A stretch of 64,000 nucleotides of DNA from Clostridia bacterium (GTDB lineage: Bacteria; Bacillota; Clostridia; Peptostreptococcales; Anaerovoracaceae): positions 1 to 64,000 of the forward strand of contig JAUNMH010000007.1 in assembly GCA_030537495.1 (NCBI GenBank), written 5' to 3'. The translations under genes were made by a program, and so were the position numbers. How positions within the stretch are numbered: position 1 is the first letter of the stretch; every line of letters begins with the position of its first letter. Positions 35,696 to 44,479 of the stretch are shown here, piece after piece. The notes under the pieces are model-generated. The model was given only the letters and a program-made list of their open reading frames with translations, had not been told where the DNA came from and searched no databases.

Positions 35696-36559
35696 CTATA
35701 GTGTTGAACCCATTGAGTTGTCCCCTACATCCTTACCTAAATCGCAAGTATATACCCATTTAATAACGTCTCCATCCTTCAAATAGTATGAGGAACATCC
35801 GTAATTAGGGAACCATCCATTTACCTTATACATCCAACCCGATAATTTTCCGCCGTCGAATTCGTAAAGATAATTAATTCCTTCGATATAATATGACTCG
35901 AATACCGGTGTATAACTGAATTCAAGCTGAATATCGTTGTTTCTGCAAAGAGCATTTAGCGCATCAAATACCGTGTTTTCTGTCGTTCCCTTATAAGTTG
36001 AAGTCTTCAAAATAACTCCATCCTTGGGAATGTAATCTTTAATTGCTGGGTTTTCCAGCTTGCTCATATCCGATGAAAGCGTATCGCATCTGATTTCTAA
36101 TGTTACTGTTACAGGCTTCGGTTTGCTAGGCTTAAGGGCCGCATTTCCTCCGTTGGAAGCAGTGAAATCATCCTTATTGTCCACAGCAACGTCGGACGGC
36201 TTAATGTTTTCTTTTTCCTTATCTGTCAACTTGGAAAGATCCTTCTTAGGCTTGCTTGTTGAATTAGATTTGTTGGACTTGTTGCTGTTCTTATCTTTAG
36301 CTTCCTCAGACTTCTTGCTGTCCTTCTTTTCCTTCTTGTCCTTGGTGTCTTTCTTGTCCTTTGCTTCAGCGGCATCCTTATCACTACCATCCGCAACAAG
36401 AGTAGTCTGACCATCCGGCAGCTTAGCATCTTTCTTTTCTATGTTCAATCCAACCACAGCCGAAATAATCACAAAAGCTGCCAGAGCCAGAAGCGCATAT
36501 TTCTTCCTACGCTTGTTCTTTAAGCTGGTAGCCAGTTCATTCTTTCTATCATCGCTCAT
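35696..36559 (-). CDS. Membrane-anchored DUF4430 (transcobalamin C-terminal-like) protein
   Basis: 287 residues. Basic N-terminus, single hydrophobic segment (YALLALAAFVIISAVVGL) as a signal anchor, a long Lys/Asp/Ser-rich linker (about 55-110) that can span the wall, then DUF4430 at about 150-280: TVFDALNALCRNNDIQLEFS, YEFDGGKLSGWMYKVNGWFP, SSYYLKDGDVIKWVYT. In intrinsic factor/transcobalamin the equivalent beta domain closes over B12. First gene behind the cobalamin riboswitch and 28 nt before the alpha-barrel gene, so the two halves of the animal carrier exist here as separate neighbours. AGGAGAG lies about 9 nt before the ATG. Confidence 0.88.
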   Translation of the reverse strand: MSDDRKNELATSLKNKRRKKYALLALAAFVIISAVVGLNIEKKDAKLPDGQTTLVADGSDKDAAEAKDKKDTKDKKEKKDSKKSEEAKDKNSNKSNKSNSTSKPKKDLSKLTDKEKENIKPSDVAVDNKDDFTASNGGNAALKPSKPKPVTVTLEIRCDTLSSDMSKLENPAIKDYIPKDGVILKTSTYKGTTENTVFDALNALCRNNDIQLEFSYTPVFESYYIEGINYLYEFDGGKLSGWMYKVNGWFPNYGCSSYYLKDGDVIKWVYTCDLGKDVGDNSMGSTL

Positions 36560-36600
36560 AAACTATCGCTCTCCTCTCACATTTCCTATGGTTTTCGCAT

Positions 36601-36630
36601 AAAAAAACTGCAAGCGATGTCTCGCCGCAG
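36601..36630 (-). terminator. Riboswitch-controlled intrinsic terminator
   Basis: Minus-strand hairpin CTGCGGCGA / TCGCTTGCAG (36630-36608, one bulge) followed by seven T (36607-36601). It lies between the aptamer and the DUF4430 start, as expected for a transcriptional OFF switch when cobalamin is bound. Confidence 0.85.
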
Positions 36631-36695
36631 CCCGTTTTTGCTGGTATCCAAATATTTTACACTTTTTGCTCGTGCTCCTTAGACACGTCAAAACC

Positions 36696-36890
36696 AACAG
36701 CTACGCATGTCTCCTGACTAAAATATCATCATCTTGCTCGCCTTCCCACCGGATTTTTCTTTTGCATTCACCCAGCAGTGGCTACCCGAACAAAACTCCA
36801 TCATTACAGTGGCGGGACCGTGCAGGACTCTAACCTGCTTCCATCTTAGCTCTGCAGAAGTGCAATCTTGCTGCAGAGAACATAGCTGTT
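36696..36890 (-). promoter_or_regulatory. Cobalamin riboswitch (canonical)
   Basis: All landmark elements are present on the minus strand: P1 AACAGCTA (36890-36883) pairs perfectly with TAGCTGTT (36703-36696); core hairpin GCAGG...CCTGC (36838-36822); CCCGCCACTG (36816-36807); GTGGGAAGGCGAGC; and the B12 box GTCAGGAGACATGC (36718-36705). It precedes the DUF4430-ECF operon. Confidence 0.95.
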
Positions 36891-36917
36891 CGTGCTTATT
36901 TAATTACTATCCATTTG

Positions 36918-36946
36918 ATTATATCATACGGACCTTTTCATTTCAA
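36918..36946 (-). promoter_or_regulatory. Sigma-A promoter of the riboswitch-ECF operon
   Basis: TTGAAA (36946-36941), exactly 17 bp, perfect TATAAT (36923-36918). The predicted start near 36911 is about 20 nt before P1. The -35 box touches the terminator hairpin of orr. Confidence 0.8.
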
Positions 36947-36974
36947 GAGGCGAGAATATGATAATCCTCGCCTC
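36947..36974 (-). terminator. Hairpin terminator after orr
   Basis: GAGGCGAG (36974-36967) / CTCGCCTC (36954-36947) on the minus strand. The following sequence (TTGAAATG) is a poor T run, so termination may be partial. Confidence 0.6.
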
Positions 36975-37014
36975 CTTAGAAATATCTCTATGTAAGTTTT
37001 GATCAATGAAAAGC

Positions 37015-38103
37015 CTATTTGATGTATGCTCTGTCAACGTATGGACTTGTTGCAACCTTAAGCATGCCGCCGTATCCAAGCTCGAATTCAATAACATCTC
37101 CAACCTGGTAGTCTCTGTCGCAGTGAGTAACGTCCAAAATGATGTGGTCAGAGCTTCCTCCCATAATGTCAATCTGGCTGTCAACTGGTGTCATGCTGCC
37201 AAGATCAGTATCCTGCTTACCAACGCCGATAATGGCTCTCTTCATAATGCCTCTGTCCTCATAGTAAGGTTTTTCACCAAAGGCATCTACTCCTACTTCG
37301 CCGATTGGAAGAGAAGGTTTTTCCTTAAGCTCGATGATCTGAGCCTGAAGAATAAGCGCGTCGCTGACAGTGCCTGGAAGTTTTGTTTCATAAGCTGTGT
37401 CGTTTCCAAGAAGGAAGGACTCGCCAAGTCTTAGATTGTTGATTCCTTCAGGCATTTCGCCCTTATCAATTAGATAGATGGAGCTGGAGTTTCCGCCGGA
37501 AATCATTTCTAGCTTGATTCCGAATTTTTCTTCGATCTTTCTGCCGATTTCAACTAGCTGTGACAGGTTTTCGTTCTTTGGAATGATTGCACCGTAGCAA
37601 GTCAGGTTAACGCCGATTCCGTAAAGGTTGATGTTTTCCATTGATAAAATTTCTTCAACTGCTTCGAAAATCATTTCTTCGTTCTGGAAGAAGATTCCTT
37701 CTCTTAGGTCTCCAAGGTCAATCATTAGAAGGATATCGTGAACCTTCTTGGCTTTTGCAGCTTCCTTATTCAGAAGTCTGATTGTTGAAATTTCTGAGTT
37801 AAATGAAAGGTCAACATACTTAACAACATCTGCAACTTCGCTATGCATTGGAATTCTAAGAAGAACTGTCTTCTTGCCGTGATTTCTTACAAGCTTTGCG
37901 TAGCTTGCAATATTCTTAACTCTTGAGTCAGCAACGAAATCAACAGCCTCGCTTCTCGCGATCATCTTCACAACTTCCTTGTCAGCACAAACTCCCTTTG
38001 TTACAACCATTAGTGAACAATTTCCGTGGTCCTTAGTAATTGTTGCACATGCGTCAAGGTTTCCCTGCAACTTCTTTAAGTCGATTACTAGTCTTGGATA
38101 CAT
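37015..38103 (-). CDS. orr: Ornithine racemase
   Basis: About 362 residues. Alanine-racemase-like PLP barrel: RLVIDLKKLQGNLDA at the start, PLP lysine in LMVVTKGVCAD, MIDLGDLREGIFF, ISGGNSSS, NNLRLGESFLLG. Makes D-ornithine, the substrate of ornithine 4,5-aminomutase. The ATG at 38103 is favoured over 38109 because AAGGAG is 7 nt before the former and 1 nt before the latter. Last gene of the ornithine cluster, 31 nt after the GlmL-like gene. Confidence 0.93.
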   Translation of the reverse strand: MYPRLVIDLKKLQGNLDACATITKDHGNCSLMVVTKGVCADKEVVKMIARSEAVDFVADSRVKNIASYAKLVRNHGKKTVLLRIPMHSEVADVVKYVDLSFNSEISTIRLLNKEAAKAKKVHDILLMIDLGDLREGIFFQNEEMIFEAVEEILSMENINLYGIGVNLTCYGAIIPKNENLSQLVEIGRKIEEKFGIKLEMISGGNSSSIYLIDKGEMPEGINNLRLGESFLLGNDTAYETKLPGTVSDALILQAQIIELKEKPSLPIGEVGVDAFGEKPYYEDRGIMKRAIIGVGKQDTDLGSMTPVDSQIDIMGGSSDHIILDVTHCDRDYQVGDVIEFELGYGGMLKVATSPYVDRAYIK

Positions 38104-38133
38104 TTTCATTCTCCTTTTTAAATTTACAATTTA

Positions 38134-39849
38134 CTATTTCACTCTGTTCGGGCAATTTCTTCTAGTGCAGTGTTTGCAGTCGTGAGTGCAGTCGCCCATA
38201 TCCTGTCCCTTAGCTTCCCATTTGCCCTGGACACCGCCACCTGCTCTCAGCTCCGCCTTATCATCAAAACCCACTTCCGGCTTCTTGCCCAATTCATGTG
38301 CTCCGCCAATAGGTTCTTCTTCCTTAAATGCGCTCATATCGTAGCCCATTGCTTCGCATTCTTCAATGTGCTTCTTGTATTCCGCATCTCTCTCCTCAGC
38401 TTCTCTTGTAACTCTATCAACTTCCTCCATATACTTGGCAGTTGAAACAATTGCCTCGTCATTTTTCTTTTCAGGGAACTTCATTCCTAAACTCTTTTCA
38501 AGAAGTCTGATAGCTCCCTCTCTGTGAGTCTTTGACAAAACTCCCAAAGATGCCATAATATAATCGTTATCAACAAGAATCTTAGCATGATCAGTTGGGA
38601 ACAACATCATGCCTGTCTCATTATGCTTTGCGATCTCCTCCATAATTTCAACTCTATGAGGTAGTCTCGTCAAAGCTCCACCTGTTCCAACAATATATTT
38701 AACCTGTGTCAGGTCCTTGCCTTCAGCAACGGTGCTTCTTCCAGATGGTCCGTAGATATATCTGATAATTCCTGCATGTCTTTCGACTGCCTTAAGAACA
38801 GCTTCCTTAGTAAGTCTTTCAACGAGCTTAATTTCGTCCTCAGTCTTAGGAATTGCGACATAGCTTTCAAGAGTTTTATCTAAATCGATACCCATCTGCT
38901 CGCATTCTTTTCTCAGCTTTGGCTCACCGATTGATTCAATTACCTTCATTCTATTGACGTATACGCCTAGGTCTCCCTCTACGGTTCTCTTAGCCTTAGG
39001 TTCAGGCGAAATCATAATTCTAGCAATTTTGTCAGACTCTGTAGCCACAGAGTGAAGGTCCGTAGTTGCTCCACCAACGTCAAGAACGATTAAATCTCCC
39101 AGACAGTCATAAAGAAGCTTGGTACATTCCATAACCGCACCCGGTGTAGGAATAATTGGTCCATTAACCATGTCTCTTACATGTTCCATTCCCGGTGCAT
39201 GAATAATGTGGTCCTCAAAGGCATCCTGAATAACCTTTCTGCAAGGTTCAACATTTAGATCGTCAATCTTAGGATATACATTTTCTACATTATATAGCTT
39301 CTGTCCGCTTTCTTCATCGAAGATGAGTCTCATTTCTTCCTGATTCTCGATATTTCCTGCATAAATTACAGGAGTCTTCAAGCCCATGGAGCGAATAAGC
39401 TCTGCGTTATCTAAAGCTGTATCTCTTTCACCATAATCTACTCCACCTGCAATTAAGATAAGATTAGGGTTAATTTCTTTAATCTTTGCTACGTCAGTTC
39501 TTCTAAGTCTTCCTGCAGTAATGTAGTGAATAATTCCACCTGCGCCAAGAGCTGCTTCCTTTGCTGCCTTTGCTGTCATATCGTATACTAGACCGTGAAC
39601 CGTCATCTTAAGTCCGCCTGCTGCTGATGAAGTTGCAAGCATTTCGTCATATTCCAGACTATCTATTCCCATTTTTTGGCAAAGATCATCTACTGCGCCC
39701 TGCAATCCAATTCTTACATCGCCATCCATAACAGATGTTGGTGCTTGACCCTGAGCCCAGAATACAGGATTCTCTGTATCTAGATCCTTAAAAGCATTTA
39801 CAACGGTAGTAGTAGAACCGATTTCAGCTACTAATACATCTACTTTCAT
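38134..39849 (-). CDS. GlmL/MutL-like protein of ornithine degradation
   Basis: About 571 residues, ASKHA ATPase fold: VLVAEIGSTTTVVNAF (phosphate 1), LILIAGGVDYGERDT, LIVLDVGGATTDLHSV (phosphate 2), YIVGTGGALTRLP. Related to GlmL of glutamate mutase; in ornithine clusters it is thought to reactivate the B12 mutase by releasing damaged cofactor (family inference). The extreme C-terminus is Cys-rich, C-x3-C-x2-C-x4-C (CTHDCKHCTRRNC), possibly a metal or cluster site. The ATG at 39849 has AGGAGG 8 nt upstream. It is separated from oraE by 184 nt with a strong terminator-like hairpin. Confidence 0.88.
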   Translation of the reverse strand: MKVDVLVAEIGSTTTVVNAFKDLDTENPVFWAQGQAPTSVMDGDVRIGLQGAVDDLCQKMGIDSLEYDEMLATSSAAGGLKMTVHGLVYDMTAKAAKEAALGAGGIIHYITAGRLRRTDVAKIKEINPNLILIAGGVDYGERDTALDNAELIRSMGLKTPVIYAGNIENQEEMRLIFDEESGQKLYNVENVYPKIDDLNVEPCRKVIQDAFEDHIIHAPGMEHVRDMVNGPIIPTPGAVMECTKLLYDCLGDLIVLDVGGATTDLHSVATESDKIARIMISPEPKAKRTVEGDLGVYVNRMKVIESIGEPKLRKECEQMGIDLDKTLESYVAIPKTEDEIKLVERLTKEAVLKAVERHAGIIRYIYGPSGRSTVAEGKDLTQVKYIVGTGGALTRLPHRVEIMEEIAKHNETGMMLFPTDHAKILVDNDYIMASLGVLSKTHREGAIRLLEKSLGMKFPEKKNDEAIVSTAKYMEEVDRVTREAEERDAEYKKHIEECEAMGYDMSAFKEEEPIGGAHELGKKPEVGFDDKAELRAGGGVQGKWEAKGQDMGDCTHDCKHCTRRNCPNRVK

Positions 39850-39972
39850 TAACGTTTCCTCCTTAACTTTTTCTAATAAATCCACACAACTAACAGTTTT
39901 GGTTGAAGCCTTTTGTGGCTTTAGGGCTTCTATTGACTCCTTTCGGTGCCTGGTTATCTCTATGCATTTATT

Positions 39973-40002
39973 AAAAAACGGGAACGGGCACAGCCCGTCC
40001 CC
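39973..40002 (-). terminator. Terminator between oraE and the GlmL-like gene
   Basis: Minus-strand hairpin GGGGACGGGC / GCCCGTTCCC (40002-39993 with 39989-39980, one mismatch), then GTTTTTT (to 39973). It should reduce transcription into the GlmL-like and orr genes. A second hairpin GAAGCCC / GGCTTC lies at 39930-39905. Confidence 0.8.
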
Positions 40003-40033
40003 TTATAATTTGCTTTTACAGCTGAGATTCGGA

Positions 40034-42250
40034 TTATAATTCTCCTCTTCTTCTCATAGCTTCTTCTGCTAAGAATGTAGCAACATCGATACCATGTGAG
40101 TCTCTTCCGAAACCTGCATCGATACCAGTCTTAACAGCATCTTCAGGAATAACCTGAGTACCGCCAGCAGCGATAATAACCTTATCTCTGATACCCTTTT
40201 CAACTGCTAGGTCGTTGATTCTCTTCATGTTCTTGTAGTGGATGTTGTCATGTGAAATGATTGTTGAAGCTAAGATAGCATCAGCATTCAATTCGATTGC
40301 AGCGTCAACAAGCTTTTCAACTGGTACTGAAGTTCCTAGGTAGTTAACCTTGATACCCCATTTTTCGATTCCGCCGTGCTTGATGTTGATGATTTCACGA
40401 AGACCTACTGAGTGTTCGTCTTCACCAACTGTACCGCAAACTACTACCATTGGATGTTCTGAGAACTCATTGAATAGAGTAGCGTCATCTAAGTGATGTG
40501 GTTCAGGTGGAATTTCCAGGTTAGTTGGGTCAACATCGAATGTAAGTTTACCCTTCATTTCGATTCTTGTACCTTCAGCTTCCTGCATTACTTCCTTACT
40601 GATAACTGTTGGTTCTTCTAAGCCTAGCTTTCTACCAATTTCTACAGCTACAGCTTCAGCCATTCTAGCGTTTGTAGGAATCATCATTGTAATCATGATG
40701 GTTCCGTCTCCACACCATTCCATTTCAGGCTTAACAGCTTCGCCATCCAGGTATTTTTCGACCTTTTCTAATCTTCTGTCAACGCAGTCTTCTTCGTCTA
40801 ATTCGTCAATGTATACGATCTTACTTCTGTCTTCGAATGTACATCCGCCGATTAAAGCAGCTGGATCTTCAGGATCTCCACCGTACTGTTCAACGTTGTT
40901 GTAACCGAAGTGAGCTGTTACTGGAGCCATGTAGTCATCTTCTCTTTCGAAGATGTATCCATAGCCTACGCCACCTTCGATCTTTCTAGCGATACCGTCT
41001 CCGTTTCTTTCAGGATACTTAGCTGAGTCTACGAAGAAGCCTTCCTGTACAGCCTGGAAGTATCCGCCAACTTCGATGATTTCTTCCATGAACAGAACTG
41101 CTCTTTCCTTAATGTCTCTAGCCATTTCACGAAGAGGTCCGTCCTGCTTTAATTCTACCATTTCCATTAGACCATCTAATCCGATTAATGTCTGCTTAGC
41201 ATTGTCGCAAGCTTCCATGTTGTAGATGTGCCATGGAACGTTTCTTCCTTCGTCAGGAGTGATTGTTGACTGAATATCAGCGCTAGTTAACTTGGAAATG
41301 AACATGTTCATTACGTGAGTTACTGTAGCTTCTCTTGCTGATGAGCAGATGTACTTAGTATTCTGCTGAGCTCTCATCTTGTATCTTCCGCAGAAGTCAC
41401 GAAGTGCTACTGCATATGGAAGGTCATAGTATACGCAAGGTGCAGGAGTTGCAGTTGGAGGTACAGTTGAAAGAGCGATGTGGTCAGGCTTGATACCAAC
41501 TTTTTCTGAGAACAGTGAGTTGATAGCGTGTTGAACGATTAGCTCTGGCATTACCTTCCAAGCTTCTCTTGCTGTAGCGTTAGCGTTATGAGCTCCGTCA
41601 ATCTGAAGGATATCAGCCCATGCTAAGATTTTCTTTGATTCGCAAGCGTCTACGAATGATCTTACGCAGTTGATATCTCTGTAAAGTACGTTGTACTGAG
41701 GGTCCTGGTGAGCACCGTTGATACCTTCTTCAGCGAACATTACTGCTACGTCTGGTCCTGCTACACCTGATACATATGAATGATAGTTGATTGGACGACC
41801 AACTTCATCTTCAATTAGATCTAAAGCCTTTCTCTGAGCTCTAACCTGTTTTCTAGTTACAGGAATACCACCGATACCTTGTGGAGTACCTTCCATAAGT
41901 CCGTCGATATGTGACTGACCCATATGTCTGATAACCATGATATGGTCTGCACCATGCCATGCAGCCATTCTCATTCTTCTGATGTCGTCTTCGAATCTAC
42001 CGGAAGCGATTTCTGTAGTGATTACAGGAAGTGGCTGTGGGTCGATGTTTTCGAAGAACTTAGCTGGTGGAAGACCAACGCTGTTCTTTAGAGGTTCTGA
42101 AGCATCATGGTATTCAAAAGGTCCCATTTCAATTCCAGGAGCAGGTTTTCTCCAAACCCATCCTCTTCTTCTTGGTTCATATTTATCAAGATCTTTTAGT
42201 ATTTCTCTTACGTCTAACTTTTCGTTTGGCTGTAATTTGATTTCTGACAT
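40034..42250 (-). CDS. oraE: D-ornithine 4,5-aminomutase, large (beta) subunit
   Basis: 738 residues. Adenosylcobalamin- and PLP-dependent; moves the terminal amino group of D-ornithine to give 2,4-diaminopentanoate. TIM-barrel domain first, then a C-terminal Rossmann-type B12 domain with the base-off motif D-x-H-x-x-G as DEHSVG (axial H613), and K624 eleven residues later, the same spacing as the axial histidine and PLP lysine reported for the Clostridium sticklandii enzyme. GGxQ-type end IIAAGGTQVIPEDA. GGGAGG precedes the ATG. It is 13 nt after oraS. It is the main B12-requiring enzyme in the window. Confidence 0.96.
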   Translation of the reverse strand: MSEIKLQPNEKLDVREILKDLDKYEPRRRGWVWRKPAPGIEMGPFEYHDASEPLKNSVGLPPAKFFENIDPQPLPVITTEIASGRFEDDIRRMRMAAWHGADHIMVIRHMGQSHIDGLMEGTPQGIGGIPVTRKQVRAQRKALDLIEDEVGRPINYHSYVSGVAGPDVAVMFAEEGINGAHQDPQYNVLYRDINCVRSFVDACESKKILAWADILQIDGAHNANATAREAWKVMPELIVQHAINSLFSEKVGIKPDHIALSTVPPTATPAPCVYYDLPYAVALRDFCGRYKMRAQQNTKYICSSAREATVTHVMNMFISKLTSADIQSTITPDEGRNVPWHIYNMEACDNAKQTLIGLDGLMEMVELKQDGPLREMARDIKERAVLFMEEIIEVGGYFQAVQEGFFVDSAKYPERNGDGIARKIEGGVGYGYIFEREDDYMAPVTAHFGYNNVEQYGGDPEDPAALIGGCTFEDRSKIVYIDELDEEDCVDRRLEKVEKYLDGEAVKPEMEWCGDGTIMITMMIPTNARMAEAVAVEIGRKLGLEEPTVISKEVMQEAEGTRIEMKGKLTFDVDPTNLEIPPEPHHLDDATLFNEFSEHPMVVVCGTVGEDEHSVGLREIINIKHGGIEKWGIKVNYLGTSVPVEKLVDAAIELNADAILASTIISHDNIHYKNMKRINDLAVEKGIRDKVIIAAGGTQVIPEDAVKTGIDAGFGRDSHGIDVATFLAEEAMRRRGEL

Positions 42251-42263
42251 CTTTTTTTCCTCC

Positions 42264-42617
42264 CTACTTGAATAGTGCTACTGCATCATCCCAGTATTCA
42301 CCCTGAGCAAGCTTTTCGCTAGCTTCTCTGATGGAGATGCCTTTATCTTTAGCTACTTTGTATACAACGTGTCCAGTTCCATGTCCCATAAGTCCTCTGT
42401 CCATGCAACCTTCTACGATTTTCTGAGTGTCCAGTGATGATACACCCATTCTTAGAAGTACAGCTCTTTCTACGGAAGGAGTTGTATTCTTTCTTCCTAA
42501 TTCAAGTAGAGGATCAACAACCTGAGCTGTTAATTCCCAGAATCTGTCGTATAATTCTTCGTCAGTAAGATTTGCAATGTGTGCTCTTCTCTGAGCGAAA
42601 TCGTCTGCTCTTTTCAT
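42264..42617 (-). CDS. oraS: D-ornithine 4,5-aminomutase, small (alpha) subunit
   Basis: 117 residues, the usual size. All-helical: FAQRRAHIANLTDEELYDRFW, then DPLLELGRKNTTPSVERAVLLRMG and GRGLMGHGTGHVVYK-like region (RGLMGHGTGHVVYKVAKDKG). Partner of OraE in the heterodimer-of-dimers. GGGAG 7 nt before the ATG; 25 nt after ortB. Confidence 0.95.
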   Translation of the reverse strand: MKRADDFAQRRAHIANLTDEELYDRFWELTAQVVDPLLELGRKNTTPSVERAVLLRMGVSSLDTQKIVEGCMDRGLMGHGTGHVVYKVAKDKGISIREASEKLAQGEYWDDAVALFK

Positions 42618-42642
42618 TCTTTTTCTCCCTTATGTTTAAAAA

Positions 42643-44052
42643 TTATAATGCTGCTAAAGCTTCTTTTACGAATGCTTCGTCAGTTTTAGTCTCAGCGATT
42701 AAGAACTTAATGTCGTCTTCTGATAATTCAGCAGGAGCCAGTCCTGACTTCTTAACTGCCTTCTTGATAAGTGATCTTCTGAAGCGGTTAATGTCTGCTT
42801 CCTTATACTTCATAAGACCTGGATCTGAAGGAAGAATTAGGTTCACACCTGGGTGATCTTCTTCAGGGCTTCCGAATCTTACATCGATTCCATTTTCTTT
42901 TGCGAATGCAAGCTGAGGCTGGATATGTTTTCCTGCACCAGTGTATTCAGTTTCAGATACAACTAGAACTGCATCTTCAGGAAGTTCCTGAGCTAGTGAG
43001 AATGCTGCTGCTAAAGCTGTATTTCCTGCAGGTCCTCTTTCGATACCTTCGATGTTTGCAAGCATTTCAGTAGTGTACATTACTTCACCCTGAGTTACTG
43101 TTACATATCTATCCATATATCTTAGAGGTCTTGCTGCTGAACGTGGAACGTCACTGTGGTCTGGATCAGTTGCATAAGGAACACCGAATCCAGTATGTCC
43201 AGTTGTACATGATTTCTTGTTAAAGTCGGTATCTGATGCCATTGAAAGTCCTGTTAGGTCGATGGAAGCAGCTACTACTGTAGCGTCACAGCCAGCTTTC
43301 TTAAGTCCTCTGGCTGTACCTGTTACCATACCGCCACCTGCTGTAGTGCAAACTACCATGTCAGGGTCTTTTCCTAACTTTTCACGGCACTGCATTGCGA
43401 TTTCATAACCCAATGTATCGATACCTGCGATACCAAATGGTGAGTACAGTGATGCGTTGAAGTATCCTGTATCTTCAAGAATTGAAAGGAATGAATAGAA
43501 AAGTTCTGGTCCTACAGTAAGCTGAACAACTTCTGCGCCTAGAGCTTCGCACTTTCTTGCCTTTTCAACGATTTCAGGCTGTCCAATTCCCTTTGAGTCG
43601 TAGCATTCCTGAACGATGATGCACTTCAATCCCTGCATAGCAGCCTGTGATGCAACTGCAGCACCATAGTTTCCTGATGTAGCAGCCATAACGCCCTTAT
43701 AGCCTAGCTTCTTAGCGTGAGCAACTGCACATGCAGCACGTCTGTCCTTAAATGAACCTGATGCGTTGCAAGCTTCGTCCTTAACGAAAATTCTAGCACC
43801 ATATCCTGGTTTAGCATATTTTCTGGATAATTCAGTCATATTTCTCAGTTCAAGTAGCGGAGTATTTCCTACGCCGTGTAATCCCTGAATTCTGTTGATT
43901 TCATCAAGAGTATATCCTGTTGAAGTCATAAGAGCATCGTAATCGAATGCGATTGGAGATCTTTCGAAGTCTGCATAGTCAAGACCTAAAGCGTTCTTCT
44001 GGATCTCATTTGATCTTCCCATTACTGACTGGTAGTCTTTTGCTAATGCCAT
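42643..44052 (-). CDS. ortB: 2-Amino-4-oxopentanoate thiolase, OrtB subunit
   Basis: 469 residues. PLP fold type II like threonine synthase: PLP lysine in CNASGSFKDRRAAC, ATSGNYGAAVAS, TTAGGGMVTGTARGL, and SETEYTGAGKHI near the end. With OrtA it cleaves 2-amino-4-oxopentanoate with CoA into acetyl-CoA and alanine. The ATG overlaps the ortA TAA (TAATG), so the subunits are translationally coupled. Confidence 0.95.
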   Translation of the reverse strand: MALAKDYQSVMGRSNEIQKNALGLDYADFERSPIAFDYDALMTSTGYTLDEINRIQGLHGVGNTPLLELRNMTELSRKYAKPGYGARIFVKDEACNASGSFKDRRAACAVAHAKKLGYKGVMAATSGNYGAAVASQAAMQGLKCIIVQECYDSKGIGQPEIVEKARKCEALGAEVVQLTVGPELFYSFLSILEDTGYFNASLYSPFGIAGIDTLGYEIAMQCREKLGKDPDMVVCTTAGGGMVTGTARGLKKAGCDATVVAASIDLTGLSMASDTDFNKKSCTTGHTGFGVPYATDPDHSDVPRSAARPLRYMDRYVTVTQGEVMYTTEMLANIEGIERGPAGNTALAAAFSLAQELPEDAVLVVSETEYTGAGKHIQPQLAFAKENGIDVRFGSPEEDHPGVNLILPSDPGLMKYKEADINRFRRSLIKKAVKKSGLAPAELSEDDIKFLIAETKTDEAFVKEALAAL

Positions 44053-44357
44053 TATTCTTCACCTCCAAATTTCATGATTTCTCTGAGCTGTCTATCAATC
44101 TCGATGATTTCAGGAACGAATACACCGTAGCTGTGGTTGTAGTAAGGATTTTCTTCGATAAGAGTTCCTTCTACCAAACGACCAACTGCAGTCTTAACTG
44201 TTACTTCGTCACCAATCTTAGCTTCTTCATCCTGAAGGAATCCCTTTGTCCACTGCTGAAGGTCGCACTTCATAGTGTCTTCAGGAAGCTTAGCTGTTCT
44301 TTCTTCTGCTTTAAGAACGATGGAGTGAATGCGCACCCAATCTCCTCTCTTTGCCAT
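44052..44357 (-). CDS. ortA: 2-Amino-4-oxopentanoate thiolase, OrtA subunit
   Basis: About 101 residues, a small beta-rich protein: AKRGDWVRIHSIVLKAEER, VTVKTAVGRLVEGTL, SYGVFVPEIIEIDRQLRE. ATG at 44357 is favoured over 44366 because AGGAG abuts the latter but is 9 nt before the former. Partner of OrtB, overlapping it by 1 nt. A hairpin without a proper T run separates it from ord upstream. Confidence 0.93.
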   Translation of the reverse strand: MAKRGDWVRIHSIVLKAEERTAKLPEDTMKCDLQQWTKGFLQDEEAKIGDEVTVKTAVGRLVEGTLIEENPYYNHSYGVFVPEIIEIDRQLREIMKFGGEE

Positions 44358-44393
44358 GGTTATCATCTCCTATTCAGATAAAAATGAGCACAC

Positions 44394-44421
44394 AAGCGGG
44401 AAGTATCTCATACCCCCGCTT
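44394..44421 (-). other. Hairpin between ord and ortA
   Basis: AAGCGGG / CCCGCTT (44421-44415 with 44400-44394) closing a second GTAT/ATAC stem. A short T run (CATTTTTATC) follows 8 nt later, so it may be a partial terminator or a processing site. Confidence 0.55.
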
Positions 44422-44479
44422 ATGTTAAAAATATGTAATGTTATAGGTTTTTAATTTTTCGTATTAACAAGTCGCAGGA

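Noticed and set aside
39905-39949. Possible riboswitch-like leader before the GlmL-like gene
   Set aside because: Only a short GAAGCC/GGCTTC hairpin is visible. The 12-mer TCCTTTCGGTGC is shared with the cobalamin leader at 56565-56576, but no B12 box or core is present, so it is probably coincidence.
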